NCBI GenBank assembly: GCA_963835215.1 | Contig: CAWIES010000002.1 | Location: forward strand, 620,001 to 684,000 | Source: Roseiarcus sp963835215 | GTDB taxonomy: Bacteria > Pseudomonadota > Alphaproteobacteria > Rhizobiales > Beijerinckiaceae | Direction of reading: 5' to 3' | DNA length: 64,000 nucleotides | Shown here: piece by piece, positions 26,234 to 37,127 of the stretch | How positions within the stretch are numbered: position 1 is the first letter of the stretch | Layout of the letters: every line of letters starts with the position of its first letter | Position numbers and translations under genes: made by a program | Notes under the pieces: model-generated | Seen by the model: only the letters and a program-made list of their open reading frames with translations | What the model was told of the DNA's origin: nothing | Databases searched by the model: none

Positions 26234-26648
26234 CTATTTCGCCGGCGGCGCGCCTTCGGACTTCGGCAGCGCCGGATCGAAGCAGGCCCAGGTGGGCGCC
26301 GATTTCGTCCAGATGATCGCGCTGGGTTTGCCAAGCTCGCGATCGTCGAGCGAACCCACCCGCAGGATGATGAGGTGGGGCCGCGCCTCGGCCTCGCTGA
26401 ACAGCGGCGAACCACAGCTCGCGCAGAACGAGCGCCGCATCGTCGCGCCGCTGTCGGCGGTCGAACTCGAAGACGCGGGTCTCGCCGACAATGCGGATCG
26501 CATCCTTATTGAAGATCGCATTCGCCATGCCGGCGCCGCCACTTAAATATTGACAGTCGCGACACCAGCAATAGCGCGCGCTGATCGGCGCCTCGGCGGC
26601 GATCTCATAGCGCACCTGGCCGCAGCGACAGCCACCGGTGATCGTCAT
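26234..26648 (-). CDS. GFA family protein (glutathione-dependent formaldehyde-activating-like), frameshifted in this sequence
   Basis: A CENP-V/GFA zinc-binding domain. Cysteine motifs in order: GGCRCGQVRYE, CWCRDCQ and, in the shifted frame, CASCGSPLF. One extra base near 26462 (TTC-G-ACC) splits the gene; removal gives 137 residues ending in KSEGAPPAK. Most family members are of unknown function despite the name. The start ATG is at 26648. The gene lies 48 bases downstream of the fumarase stop on the same strand. Confidence 0.78.
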
Positions 26649-26696
26649 CGCATCCCTCCTCCGCTTCCTGCCGCAAGATATTGACCACGCGCCGCC

Positions 26697-28313
26697 TCAG
26701 CCAAGATTCAGTTCCTTGAAGAAGTCATTGCCCTTGTCGTCGATGACGATGAAGGCGGGAAAGTTTTCGACCTCGATGCGCCACACCGCTTCCATGCCAA
26801 GCTCGGGATATTCGAGCGTCTCAACCTTGCGGATGCAATCCTGGGCGAGACGCGCGGCCGGGCCGCCGATCGAGCCGAGATAGAAGCCGCCATGCTCGGC
26901 GCAAGCCTTGCGCACCGCCGCCGAGCGATTGCCCTTGGCGAGCATCACCAGCGAGCCGCCCGCCCCCTGGAACTGATCGACGTAGGAATCCATGCGCCCC
27001 GCCGTCGTCGGCCCGAACGAGCCCGACGCGTAGCCGACCGGCGTCTTGGCCGGGCCGGCGTAATAGACCGGGTGATCTTTCAGATAGTCTGGCATCAGCT
27101 CGCCGCGCTCCAGCCGTTCGCGGATCTTGGCGTGGGCGAGGTCGCGGGCGACGATCATCGTCCCGGTCAGGGCGAGACGCGTGCGGATGGGATGCTTGGT
27201 CAGCTCGGCGAGGATGTCCTTCATCGGCTGGTTGAGGTCGATCCTGACCACCGGCCCGCCGAGGCTCGCCTCGTCGACCATTGGCAGGAAGCGGGCGGGA
27301 TCGTGCTCCAGCGCCTCGAGGAAGACGCCCTCGCGGGTGATCTTGCCGAGCGCCTGGCGATCGGCCGAACAGGAGACGCCAAGGCCAATCGGCAGCGAGG
27401 CGCCGTGGCGCGGCAGGCGGATGACGCGCACGTCGTGGCAGAAATACTTGCCGCCGAACTGGGCGCCGACGCCGAGCTGCTGGGTCAGTTTGTGGACTTC
27501 GGCTTCCATCGCGAGATCGCGGAACGCGCGCCCGTCGGCGGCCCCCGTTGTCGGCAGCGCGTCGAGATAGCGGGCCGAAGCGAGCTTGACCGTCTTCATC
27601 GTCAGTTCGGCCGACGTGCCGCCGATGACGATCGCGAGGTGATAGGGCGGACAGGCGGCGGTGCCGAGCGTCAGGATCTTCTCTTTCAGGAAGGCGATCA
27701 TCCGCTCGTGGCTGAGGATCGAAGGCGTCGCCTGATAAAGGAAGCTCTTGTTGGCCGAGCCGCCGCCCTTGGCGAGGAAAAGAAACTTGTAGGCATCCTC
27801 GCCCTCGGCGGCGATCTCGATTTGGGCGGGCAGATTGTCGCCGGTGTTCTGCTCCTCGAACATGGCGAGCGGGGCGACCTGGCTGTAGCGCAGGTTCTTC
27901 TTGGCGTAGGCGGAGCGGATGCCCTCGGCGAGGGCCGCCTCGTCGTCACCCTCGGTCCACACCAGCCGCCCCTTCTTGCCCGAGACGATCGCCGTGCCGG
28001 TGTCCTGGCACATCGGCAGCACGCCGCCCGCCGCGATGTTGGCGTTCTTGAGCAAGTCGTAAGCGACGAACTTGTCGTTGGCGGTCGCTTCGGGATCGTC
28101 GAGGATGCTCGCGAGCTGGGCGAGGTGGCCGGGGCGCAGCAGATGGTTGATGTCGATCATCGCCTGCTCGGCGATGAGCCGCAGCGCCTCGCGCCCAACC
28201 ACCAGCACCTCGCGCCCCATCGCCCGATCGAGCCGCACGCCGTCAGCGGAAAGCTTGCGATAGGGCGCCGTGTCGGGGCCGAGCTGGAACAGGGTGGCGG
28301 TGGAATAGCTCAT
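26697..28313 (-). CDS. Fumarate hydratase, class I (iron-sulfur)
   Basis: The 538-residue enzyme interconverts fumarate and malate. Three [4Fe-4S] cysteines are visible in LPMCQDTGTAIV, GTAACPPYHLAIVIGG and GVSCSADRQAL. The C-terminal beta domain includes GTMIVARDLAHAKIRERLE and GYASGSFGPTTAGRMDSYV. The alpha and beta parts are fused as in E. coli FumA/FumB. ATG at 28313 gives the family start (YSTATLFQLG); the frame stays open upstream but runs into the palindromic repeat. Confidence 0.93.
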   Translation of the reverse strand: MSYSTATLFQLGPDTAPYRKLSADGVRLDRAMGREVLVVGREALRLIAEQAMIDINHLLRPGHLAQLASILDDPEATANDKFVAYDLLKNANIAAGGVLPMCQDTGTAIVSGKKGRLVWTEGDDEAALAEGIRSAYAKKNLRYSQVAPLAMFEEQNTGDNLPAQIEIAAEGEDAYKFLFLAKGGGSANKSFLYQATPSILSHERMIAFLKEKILTLGTAACPPYHLAIVIGGTSAELTMKTVKLASARYLDALPTTGAADGRAFRDLAMEAEVHKLTQQLGVGAQFGGKYFCHDVRVIRLPRHGASLPIGLGVSCSADRQALGKITREGVFLEALEHDPARFLPMVDEASLGGPVVRIDLNQPMKDILAELTKHPIRTRLALTGTMIVARDLAHAKIRERLERGELMPDYLKDHPVYYAGPAKTPVGYASGSFGPTTAGRMDSYVDQFQGAGGSLVMLAKGNRSAAVRKACAEHGGFYLGSIGGPAARLAQDCIRKVETLEYPELGMEAVWRIEVENFPAFIVIDDKGNDFFKELNLG

Positions 28314-28356
28314 GCGGCGCGGGCTCCGAAGACTTGCGATGCCCGGATCCCCCGGG

Positions 28357-28470
28357 CCGTCATGGCCGGGCTTGACCCGGCCATCCATGTGGCGACGCCC
28401 GACGCGTGCGGCGAGGCCTCGCGTAATAGAGCCGGCGCTTGGATGGCCGGGTCAAGCCCGGCCATGACGG
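28357..28470. repeat. Paired extragenic palindromic repeat (REPIN-like), copy B
   Basis: Two perfect 31-base inverted units, 28357-28387 and 28440-28470, separated by 52 bases. Each unit is itself a near-palindrome around GGGTCAAGCCC, with stem bases GGCC/GGCC. Copy A at 17206-17306 carries different but still complementary stem bases. The element fills the gap between the fumarase start and the end of the CitE-like gene. Confidence 0.75.
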
Positions 28471-28492
28471 TTGGAGGGAGGGCGGCCTCCCC

Positions 28493-29383
28493 TCACCCCG
28501 CCGCGCGCGCCAGCGCCTCGATCCCCTCCGCCACCGCCAGCGTGTGACGCGCCATCTCCGCGTGCAGCCGCTCGACCATCTTGCCGTCGAGCTGGATCAC
28601 GCCTTTGTCCGCGTTCTCCGTCAGCGCGAAGGCGGCGACGATCGCGCGCGCTTCGGCGACCTCCGCCGAGGTCGGAGCGAAGGCGGCATTGCAAATGTCG
28701 ATCTGACTCGGATGGATCAGCGTCTTGCCGTCGAAGCCGAGATCGCGCCCCTGCTCGCACTCACCCCTGAAGCCGGCCGAATCGTTGAAGTCGTTGTAGA
28801 CGCCGTCGATCGCGTCGCAGCGATGGGCGCGCGCCGCGGCGACGCAGAGCGACAGCCAGGCGAGCGCGCTCGAACGACCAGGTGTCAGGCGGGCGCGCGT
28901 CTCCTTGGCAAGATCGTTGAGCCCCACCACCAGCGCGTCGAGACGCGAGGCGGGGTCCAGGGCGGTTGCGGCGATCGCGCCCGCCGAGAGGATCGCCATT
29001 GGCGTCTCCATCATCGCCCATAGGCGTATGCGCTCGGGCGCGCCAGCCGCGCGCAGCGCCCGCGCCGCAGCCATGATCTCGCCCGGCCCATCGACCTTGG
29101 GCAACAGGATCGCGTCGGGCGCGGCGGCGATCGCCGCTGCGAGGTCTTCGCTTCCCCAGGGCGTGCGCGCGCCATTGACCCGCAGCACGACTTCGCGCCC
29201 GCCAAAGCCGCCGGCCTTGATCGCCTCGACCGCTAGCGCGCGCGCCGCCGGCTTCTGATCGGGCGCGACGGAATCTTCGAGGTCGATGACGATCGCATCG
29301 GCCGCGAGGCTGCGCGTTTTGGCGAGCGCCTTCGGATTGGAGGCCGGCGTATACAGGACGCTGCGGCGCGGACGGGGCGCCAT
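28493..29383 (-). CDS. HpcH/HpaI-family CoA ester lyase (CitE-like)
   Basis: The 296-residue TIM-barrel lyase has SVLYTPASNPKALAK, DAIVIDLEDSVAPDQK (metal-binding acids), REVVLRVNGARTPWG with the CoA/phosphate-contacting Arg, ILLPKVDGPGEI, WAMMETPMAI with the metal-binding Glu, and GFDGKTLIHPSQI near the C-terminus. Relatives cleave citryl-CoA, malyl-CoA, beta-methylmalyl-CoA or citramalyl-CoA. No CitD/CitF genes are present, so an acyl-CoA lyase or thioesterase role is likelier than citrate lyase. Its ATG lies one base after the upstream aminotransferase stop, so the two are co-translated. Confidence 0.85.
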   Translation of the reverse strand: MAPRPRRSVLYTPASNPKALAKTRSLAADAIVIDLEDSVAPDQKPAARALAVEAIKAGGFGGREVVLRVNGARTPWGSEDLAAAIAAAPDAILLPKVDGPGEIMAAARALRAAGAPERIRLWAMMETPMAILSAGAIAATALDPASRLDALVVGLNDLAKETRARLTPGRSSALAWLSLCVAAARAHRCDAIDGVYNDFNDSAGFRGECEQGRDLGFDGKTLIHPSQIDICNAAFAPTSAEVAEARAIVAAFALTENADKGVIQLDGKMVERLHAEMARHTLAVAEGIEALARAAG

Positions 29384-29384
29384 G

Positions 29385-30614
29385 TCAGCGCGTCAGCCAG
29401 CGCGCGAGTCGGCGCGTCGCCTCGGCGATCTCGTCGGGCGCGCGAGCGAAGCACAGGCGCAGATAGCCTTCGCCGCCCGGACCGAAGGCGGAGCCCGGCG
29501 CCGCGCCGACGCCCGCCTCGTCGATCAAGCGCAGCGCAAGGGCGCGCGAATCGGGTTCGCCCTCGATCGCGCAGAATAGATAGAAGGCGGCATCCGGCCG
29601 CGCGAATTGGACGCGGCCGGTCGCCGCCAAGCCGTCGGAGATAATGTCGCGCGCCCCATGCATGCGCGCAACCTGCTCGGCGATATAGGGCTCGCCCTGA
29701 TCGAGCGCGGCGGTCGCCGCGCGCTGCGCGAACACCGGCACGCCGGAAGTGGTGAACTGGATCAGGTTTTCGATCACCGGCCCGAGCGCGGGAGGCGCCT
29801 CCAGCCAGCCGATGCGCCAGCCGGTCATCGCCCAGTTCTTCGACAGCGTCTGCAGAAACAGGATTTTGTCGCCGGACGCCATGATGTCGTGAAAGGACGG
29901 CGCTCTGGCGCCCGAGAAGGTCAGCCGGCCATAAATCTCGTCGGCGATGATCCACAACCCGTGGCGGCGCGCCAGCGCCAGCGCGGCGGCGAGCTCCTCG
30001 TGCGTCGCGACGAAACCGGTCGGGTTGGCCGGCGAATTGATGAAGATCGCGCGCGTCGCCGGGGTCACGGCGGCGGCGAGCCGTTCGGGATCGAGGCGCC
30101 AGCGCGCCACGTCCCGCTCGAGCGGCACATAGACCGGCCGCGCGCCCGCGAGCGTCACCGCGCCGGCGAAGTTGGGCCACGCAGGCGAGGGGATCAGCGC
30201 CTCCTCGCCCGCGGCGACCGTCAGGCGCGCGACGATTTCGAGCGCGTGCATGCCGCCGATGGTGACGAAGAAGCGCTCGGGCGAAAAATCGCCTCCGCCC
30301 GGCGCCGCGCCATAAACGCGCGTCATGTAGCGGGCGATCGCCTCGCGCAATTCGGGAACGCCGCGTTGGTGGGTGTAGAAGGTCTCGCCGCGATCGAGCG
30401 AGGCCTTGGCCGCGTCGGCGATGAACGCTGGCGTCGGCCGATCGCCCTCGCCGACCCACAGCGGGATCAGCCCCTGCCGGCCGCGGCCATAGTTGAACAC
30501 TTCGACGATTCCGCTCGGCGGCGCTTCGCGCATCGCCGGCTGAATTTCGGCGAGCCAATCGCGCTCGCCCGAGGTCGGCGCTGTCTTTTGAGCGGTCATG
30601 ATCTTGGCGGTCAT
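29385..30614 (-). CDS. Class I/II pyridoxal-phosphate aminotransferase
   Basis: The 409-residue protein has fold-type I features: PLWVGEGDRPTPAFI, INSPANPTGFVATHEE, IADEIYGRLTF and the Schiff-base lysine in TLSKNWAMTGWRIGW (about 245), ending with the substrate Arg in YLRLCFARAPDE. It resembles broad-range aspartate/alanine-type aminotransferases, and the amino donor is not predictable. Two close ATGs (30614 and 30599) have no clear ribosome site. It heads a short leftward pair with the CitE-like lyase. Confidence 0.86.
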   Translation of the reverse strand: MTAKIMTAQKTAPTSGERDWLAEIQPAMREAPPSGIVEVFNYGRGRQGLIPLWVGEGDRPTPAFIADAAKASLDRGETFYTHQRGVPELREAIARYMTRVYGAAPGGGDFSPERFFVTIGGMHALEIVARLTVAAGEEALIPSPAWPNFAGAVTLAGARPVYVPLERDVARWRLDPERLAAAVTPATRAIFINSPANPTGFVATHEELAAALALARRHGLWIIADEIYGRLTFSGARAPSFHDIMASGDKILFLQTLSKNWAMTGWRIGWLEAPPALGPVIENLIQFTTSGVPVFAQRAATAALDQGEPYIAEQVARMHGARDIISDGLAATGRVQFARPDAAFYLFCAIEGEPDSRALALRLIDEAGVGAAPGSAFGPGGEGYLRLCFARAPDEIAEATRRLARWLTR

Positions 30615-30684
30615 CGCCGCCTCATGGACCGCGCCGCGGCCGCCGGCAAGTGGGTCGCGCGGGCGGCCGCGCCTCTGTGGTCCG

Positions 30685-31101
30685 TCAGCTCTTGGCCAAA
30701 GAGTCGCGGATCTGGGTGAGCAGCACGACCTCGGCGCTGGGCGGCGGAGGCGCCGCGGGAGCGGCGGCCGGCGCCGTCTTCTTCATCGTGTTGATCCCTT
30801 TGACGATGACGAACAGCGCCGCAGCGACGATCGCGAAATTGATGACGACAGTGATGAAATCGCCATAGGCGAGCACGCCGCCCTGCTTGCGCGCGTCGAC
30901 GAGGTTGGTGGCGGTGACCGCGCCCGACAGGGGAAGGAAGAAGTTGCTGAAGTCGGCTTTGCCGAAGATGCCAATGATCGGCATGATCAGGTCGTCAACC
31001 ACCGCGCCGATGATCTTGCTGAACGCCGCGCCGATCACCACCGCAACGGCGAGGTCGACGACATTGCCCTTCATGGCGAAGTCGCGAAATTCCTTGAGCA
31101 T
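30685..31101 (-). CDS. mscL: Large-conductance mechanosensitive channel
   Basis: The 138-residue protein is MscL: N-terminal MLKEFRDFAMKGNVVDLAVAVVIGAAFSKII (helix S1 and pore-lining TM1), a periplasmic loop, TM2 in FITVVINFAIVAAALFVIVKGIN, and a Pro/Ala linker before the C-terminal bundle (VVLLTQIRDSL). It opens under hypo-osmotic shock to release solutes. ATG at 31101 is preceded by GGGGAGAAG; the upstream open frame is not part of the gene. Confidence 0.95.
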   Translation of the reverse strand: MLKEFRDFAMKGNVVDLAVAVVIGAAFSKIIGAVVDDLIMPIIGIFGKADFSNFFLPLSGAVTATNLVDARKQGGVLAYGDFITVVINFAIVAAALFVIVKGINTMKKTAPAAAPAAPPPPSAEVVLLTQIRDSLAKS

Positions 31102-31178
31102 GGCTTCTTCTCCCCTTTTGGTCGAACCGGCGGCCAGGCCGATAAGGCCGCCCGCCGTCGACGTTGAAGCGCCGTTCT

Positions 31179-32054
31179 CTAGTCTTGCGCCTTGTCCCCG
31201 CGCGCCAAGCGGTCGGCGCGCGCCTTCAGCAACGCCGCGCGCGCTTCGGCCATGCGCGAGGCGCAAAAACCATGTTCGGATTCGCGATCATAGTCGAGGC
31301 AGATTTCGCTGCCGCGGGCGACGAGGTCGGCCTGTTCGCGCTTGAGGCTGTCGGCCTCCGGCTTGCCTTTGAACTTGGCGTTGACCGATTTCATGATGCG
31401 GCCCGCCGCGTCCTCGGCGTGGGCCCGCTGGGTCGCGATCTCTTTGACCTCGCCCGCCGCCTCATCGCCGTCCGCGCCCCACAAGCCGCTGGGGCTCGCA
31501 CGGCAATCGGCGGCCTGGAACACGCAGGCGGAGCCTTGGGCGGGCACGAGCACCCCGCCTTCAACCACGTCGAAGGTGAAGGTGCAGGCAGGGATTTCGG
31601 CCTCGAAACGGGCAAGCCCGTCGGGCCGGCCGAGGCTCTTGGCTTCTATCGGGCCGGCGCCGACGATATCGATCTGGCATTTCTGCGACGGGTCGGAAAT
31701 CACTTCGCCCGCGAGCGTCAGCTTGGCGATCTTGAGCGCCTTGTCGCGCCCCCACAGCGTCAGCACGCCGTCGCGCCCGTTTAGCCGCAGCGGCCGGCCG
31801 ACCGCCGAGGCGAGGCTGACGGTGAGATCGGCGTCGCTCTTATCCGCCTTGCGCGGCTCGGCGATCGAGCGCGGCGCGCCGGTCGGCTCGGCGAACGTTG
31901 GCTCGGCAAAATTTGGCGCGGGCACGTCGGATGTGTCAGGCGCGCCAGGTCGCGCTGCCGGGACCCCGTTGGTGAGATCGAGTTGGGCGCGGGCGCCGCC
32001 GGCGAGCGAGACGAGGGCGGCGAGGGCGAGACCGGCAGTCCAGAATCGCTTCAT
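31179..32054 (-). CDS. Exported cysteine-rich protein of unknown function
   Basis: A 291-residue protein with a Sec signal peptide (KRF, then WTAGLALAALVSLAGGARAQ). The mature part begins with a Pro/Ala-rich low-complexity segment containing FAEPTFAEP. It holds six cysteines (QKCQ, PACT, SACV, ADCR, EICL, GFCA), enough for three disulfides. The C-terminal helix with ICLDYDRESEHGFCASRM vaguely recalls lysozyme-inhibitor LprI-like domains; this is a guess. It is divergent from dnaK. Confidence 0.65.
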   Translation of the reverse strand: MKRFWTAGLALAALVSLAGGARAQLDLTNGVPAARPGAPDTSDVPAPNFAEPTFAEPTGAPRSIAEPRKADKSDADLTVSLASAVGRPLRLNGRDGVLTLWGRDKALKIAKLTLAGEVISDPSQKCQIDIVGAGPIEAKSLGRPDGLARFEAEIPACTFTFDVVEGGVLVPAQGSACVFQAADCRASPSGLWGADGDEAAGEVKEIATQRAHAEDAAGRIMKSVNAKFKGKPEADSLKREQADLVARGSEICLDYDRESEHGFCASRMAEARAALLKARADRLARGDKAQD

Positions 32055-32165
32055 GGGGTGACTGTAGATTCGCCGGCCGCGCTTGGAAAGCGGCGCCGGG
32101 CGCGGCGCCAGCGCGAGAAGCGAAAAGACGTGGACATTTCCCGTCGGAGGGGGCCGACGCCGCGC

Positions 32166-32194
32166 CTTGCGCCGCCCCGGCGCCCCACTTATAT
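32166..32194 (+). promoter_or_regulatory. RpoH-type heat-shock promoter P1 of dnaK
   Basis: CTTG at 32166-32169 and CTTATAT at 32188-32194, separated by 18 bases, fit the alphaproteobacterial sigma-32 pattern (CTTG, 17-18 bases, CYTATnT). The -10 region also reads CCCCACTTAT, similar to the enterobacterial CCCCAT core. It is about 175 bases upstream of the dnaK ATG. Confidence 0.6.
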
Positions 32195-32284
32195 ACCCGC
32201 CAGCACCGCAGCTTCGGGGCGATTGCGTCTCGTCTGCGACGATTTGAAACCGGGCATCGGGGACCGGATTGGGTGGGCCGCCGG

Positions 32285-32311
32285 CTTAGGGCCGGAACGG
32301 GTCGCTTATAT
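32285..32311 (+). promoter_or_regulatory. Possible second heat-shock promoter P2 of dnaK
   Basis: A repeat of the P1 -10 element, CTTATAT at 32305-32311, has CTTA at 32285-32288 as its -35 with a 16-base spacer. It is weaker than P1 (last G missing, short spacer) but lies in a duplicated segment, only 58 bases from the start codon. Confidence 0.35.
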
Positions 32312-32368
32312 CCGCAGCAGGGCCGCTTCGGGGCCCAGTGGTCTCGCGAAACAGTAAGGAACGGGACA

Positions 32369-34277
<1,909 letters not shown>

Positions 34278-34451
34278 AGCGGCCTGTCGCTTCGCCCGCA
34301 TTCGCCCCGTCGCGCAGCGGCGAGGCGGGCTTTCGAGCTGGCCGACGCCGATTGACGCGCCGGCCGCCTTCGCGCTATACATCAGACGAGCGAATTCGCA
34401 ATCGATGAGCGAGGCGGCGCTCCGCCTCGACACAATCGGGTTGCCGACGAC

Positions 34452-35582
34452 GTGGCCAAACGCGATTTCTACGAAGTCATGGGGGTCGCCCAGACCGTCA
34501 CCGACGCGGACCTGAAGGCGGCGTTCCGCAAGGCGGCGATGCAGTGCCATCCCGACCGCCATCCCGGCGACAAGCAGGCCGAGGCGCGCTTCAAGGAACT
34601 CAACGAGGCCTATCAGCATCTCTCCGACGGCCAGAAGCGCGCCGCCTACGATCGCTACGGCCACGCCGCATTCGAGCAGGGCGGCGCTGGCATGGACGAC
34701 GGCTTCGGCATCCTCGATGGCCGACATTTTCGACGATCTGTTCGGCGACATCGATGGGCCGGCGCGGCGCGCGGCGGCGGTCGCCGGCAAGGAGCGCGGC
34801 GCGCGATCTGCGCTACAATCTCGAAATCACGCTCGAGGAGGCCTATCACGGCAAGACGGCGACGATCAAGCTGCCGACCTCGGTGACTTGCGAGACTTGC
34901 AGCGGCTCGGGCGCCAAGGCCGGGCTCGAAGCCGATCACCTGCAAGACCTGCGCCGGCCACGGCCGGGTGCGCGCCCAGCAGGGCTTCTTCGCGATCGAG
35001 CGCACCTGCCCGACCTGCCAGGGCCGCGGCGCAGACGATCGACAACCCCTGCGACCGCTGTGCGGCGGCTCCGGCCGCGTGACGCGCGAGCGCACGCTGT
35101 CGGTCAACGTGCCGGCCGGCGTCGAGGACGGCACGCGCATCCGCCTCACCGGCGAGGGCGAGGCGGGCCTGCGCGGCGGCGCGACGCGGCGATCTCTACA
35201 TCTTCCTCTCGATCAAGCCGCATCCGTTCTTCCAGCGCGACGGCGCCGACCTTTATTGCCGCGTGCCGATCTCGATGGTGCAGGCGGCGCTCGGCGGCGA
35301 GTTCACCGTGCGCACGCTCGACGGCGGCGACGCCAAGGTGCGCATCCCCGAAGGCGCGCAGTCCGGCCGCCAGCTCCGGCTGCGCGGCAAAGGCATGCCG
35401 GTGCTGCGCTCGCGCGATTTCGGCGACCTCTACATCCAGGCGGTGGTCGAAACGCCGCAGAACCTGACCCGCCGCCAGCGCGAGTTGCTGGCCGAATTCG
35501 ACGCCGAATCGTCGCACAAGACCCATCCCGAAAGCGCGGCTTCTTCGCCAAGATGAAGGAATTCTTCGAGGGTCTGAGTTGA
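34452..35582 (+). CDS. dnaJ: Co-chaperone DnaJ, several frameshifts in this sequence
   Basis: The J-domain runs from the GTG at 34452: RDFYEVMGV, with the HPD motif in MQCHPDRHPGDK. The remaining parts are in changing frames: MADIFDDLFGD, DLRYNLEITLEEAYHGKTA, the four zinc repeats CETCSGSG, CKTCAGHG, CPTCQGRG and CDRCGGSG, then LSVNVPAGVEDGTRIRL and the C-terminal substrate domain. Indels are inferred near 34711, 34803, 34924, 35029 and 35186 (+1 each), 35060 (+2) and 35537 (-1). Repair gives 374 residues, normal for DnaJ. It stimulates DnaK ATPase and is encoded 174 bases after dnaK. Confidence 0.88.
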
Positions 35583-35637
35583 CATCGGGGCCCGCGGCGG
35601 CGAAGCAGGCGCTCCATCGCCGGGGAGCGGGGCGTCC

Positions 35638-36345
35638 ATGCCGATTTCGCGTCTAGCGCCCAAGCCGGACGCCCACGGTCCGGGTTCGCGCGCCAAGCAG
35701 ATCCTCGCCGACGAGGCGCATTTCCTCAAAACCCTGATCGACAGGCCGCGCCTCACCGGCAGCGTCGCGCCATCGGGGCGTCACCTCGCCCGCGCCATGG
35801 CGCTGCCGATCGATCCGGCGCGAGAGGGGCTGGTGATCGAGCTCGGTCCCGGCACCGGGCCGGTGACCCAGGCGTTGGTCGAGCACGGAGTCGCGCCCGA
35901 GCGGCTGGTGCTGGTCGAATACGACCACGGCTTCTGCCGCCTGCTGTCGCAACGCTTCGGCGCGGCGCGCATCGTGCAGGGCGACGCCTACGACCTGCCC
36001 AAGACGCTCGGCGACCTCGGCGCGCCGGTCGTCGCGGTCGTCTCCAGCCTGCCGCTGCTCAACCAGCCGCCGGCGCGGCGCATCAAGCTGATCGAGGACG
36101 CCTTCGCGCTGATGGGCTCGCAAGGTCTGATCGTGCAGTTCACCTATGGCCTCGGCTCGCCGATCCCGCGCGAGACTTGCGCTGAGCGCTTTTCCGCCCA
36201 TTGCACCGCGCCGATCTGGCGCAATCTGCCCCCCGCTCGCGTTTGGACCTATCGCGCCGATCCGCATGGCGCCTTCGCCGAGCCGCTGATTGCGCGCCTC
36301 ATGCGCCGCGCCGCGCCCAAGGCGCGCCGGCCAAACGGCGCCTGA
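35638..36345 (+). CDS. Phospholipid N-methyltransferase-like SAM methyltransferase (PmtA type)
   Basis: The 235-residue protein has the SAM-binding motif VIELGPGTGPVTQAL (about 62-76) and FLKTLIDRPRLTGSVAPSGRHLARAM at the N-terminus, which is characteristic of the rhizobial/Rhodobacter PmtA group that methylates phosphatidylethanolamine toward phosphatidylcholine. SSLPLLNQPPARRIKLIEDAF and FTYGLGSPIPR also agree. No membrane segment is seen; such enzymes are peripheral. Position after dnaJ and before pyrF is a conserved Hyphomicrobiales order. Confidence 0.78.
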   Translation: MPISRLAPKPDAHGPGSRAKQILADEAHFLKTLIDRPRLTGSVAPSGRHLARAMALPIDPAREGLVIELGPGTGPVTQALVEHGVAPERLVLVEYDHGFCRLLSQRFGAARIVQGDAYDLPKTLGDLGAPVVAVVSSLPLLNQPPARRIKLIEDAFALMGSQGLIVQFTYGLGSPIPRETCAERFSAHCTAPIWRNLPPARVWTYRADPHGAFAEPLIARLMRRAAPKARRPNGA

Positions 36346-36352
36346 GCAGCCG

Positions 36353-37054
36353 ATGCGCCCGAGCGACCCGCGCGACAGGCTGATCGTCGCCCTCGATGCG
36401 CCCGACGTCGGCGAGGCCGAACGTCTGGTTGCGGCGATCGGCGAGGCGGCGCGCTTCTATAAAATCGGCATGGAGCTCGCCTTCGGCGGCGGCCTCGCGC
36501 TGGCGCCCAAGCTGGTCGCGGCGGGAAAGCGCGTCTTCGTCGATCTCAAGCTGCACGACATTCCCAACACCGTCGAGCGCGCGACGTCGCAGATCGCGCG
36601 GCTCGGCGCGAGTTTCCTCACCGTCCACGCCTATCCCCAGACGATGCGCGCGGCCGTCGCCGGCGCAAAGGGCACGGGCCTCAAGCTGCTCGCCGTCTCG
36701 GTGCTGACCTCGAGCGACGACGCCGATCTCGCCGAGGCGGGCTATGCTCTCGGCGTCAGCGCGCTGGTCGAGCGCCGGGCGCGTCAGGCGCAGGGGGCGG
36801 GGATCGACGGACTGGTGTGCAGCGCCGCCGAGGTCGCCCGGCTGCGCGTCGCGATCGGTTCATCGCTGGTGTTGGTGACCCCAGGCATCCGCCCCGCCGG
36901 CGCTGCGGTTGGCGACCAGAAGCGCGTCGCGACGCCCGCGTCAGCGATCGCAGACGGCGCCGATTATCTCGTCGTCGGCCGGCCGGTCACCGGCGACGCC
37001 GATCCACGCGCCGCCGCCGAGCGGATCGTCGCCGAGATCGCAGCGGCGGCCTGA
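36353..37054 (+). CDS. pyrF: Orotidine 5'-phosphate decarboxylase
   Basis: The 233-residue TIM-barrel enzyme makes UMP from OMP. Catalytic signature FVDLKLHDIPNTVERA (Asp-Lys-His-Asp, about 60-76) is complete, with IVALDAPD at the N-terminus and LVTPGIRPAGAAVGDQKRVATP and DYLVVGRPVT near the C-terminus for phosphate binding. The ATG at 36353 is seven bases after the methyltransferase stop. Confidence 0.94.
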   Translation: MRPSDPRDRLIVALDAPDVGEAERLVAAIGEAARFYKIGMELAFGGGLALAPKLVAAGKRVFVDLKLHDIPNTVERATSQIARLGASFLTVHAYPQTMRAAVAGAKGTGLKLLAVSVLTSSDDADLAEAGYALGVSALVERRARQAQGAGIDGLVCSAAEVARLRVAIGSSLVLVTPGIRPAGAAVGDQKRVATPASAIADGADYLVVGRPVTGDADPRAAAERIVAEIAAAA

Positions 37055-37127
37055 ACCCGCCGCGCGGTTGCGCTTGCCAACGGCAAGCCGCGCGTTAGCA
37101 TCGCCGCAGCCAGACAGGGAGAAAACA

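Larger units (their letters stand above)
32055..32368. other. Intergenic region between the exported protein gene and dnaK
   Basis: 314 bases without a credible ORF. It contains two heat-shock-type promoter candidates (around 32166-32194 and 32285-32311) that lie in a degenerate duplication of about 40 bases (from 32188 and from 32305, both starting CTTATAT and both containing GCTTCGGGGC). The rest is GC-rich and otherwise unremarkable. Confidence 0.55.
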
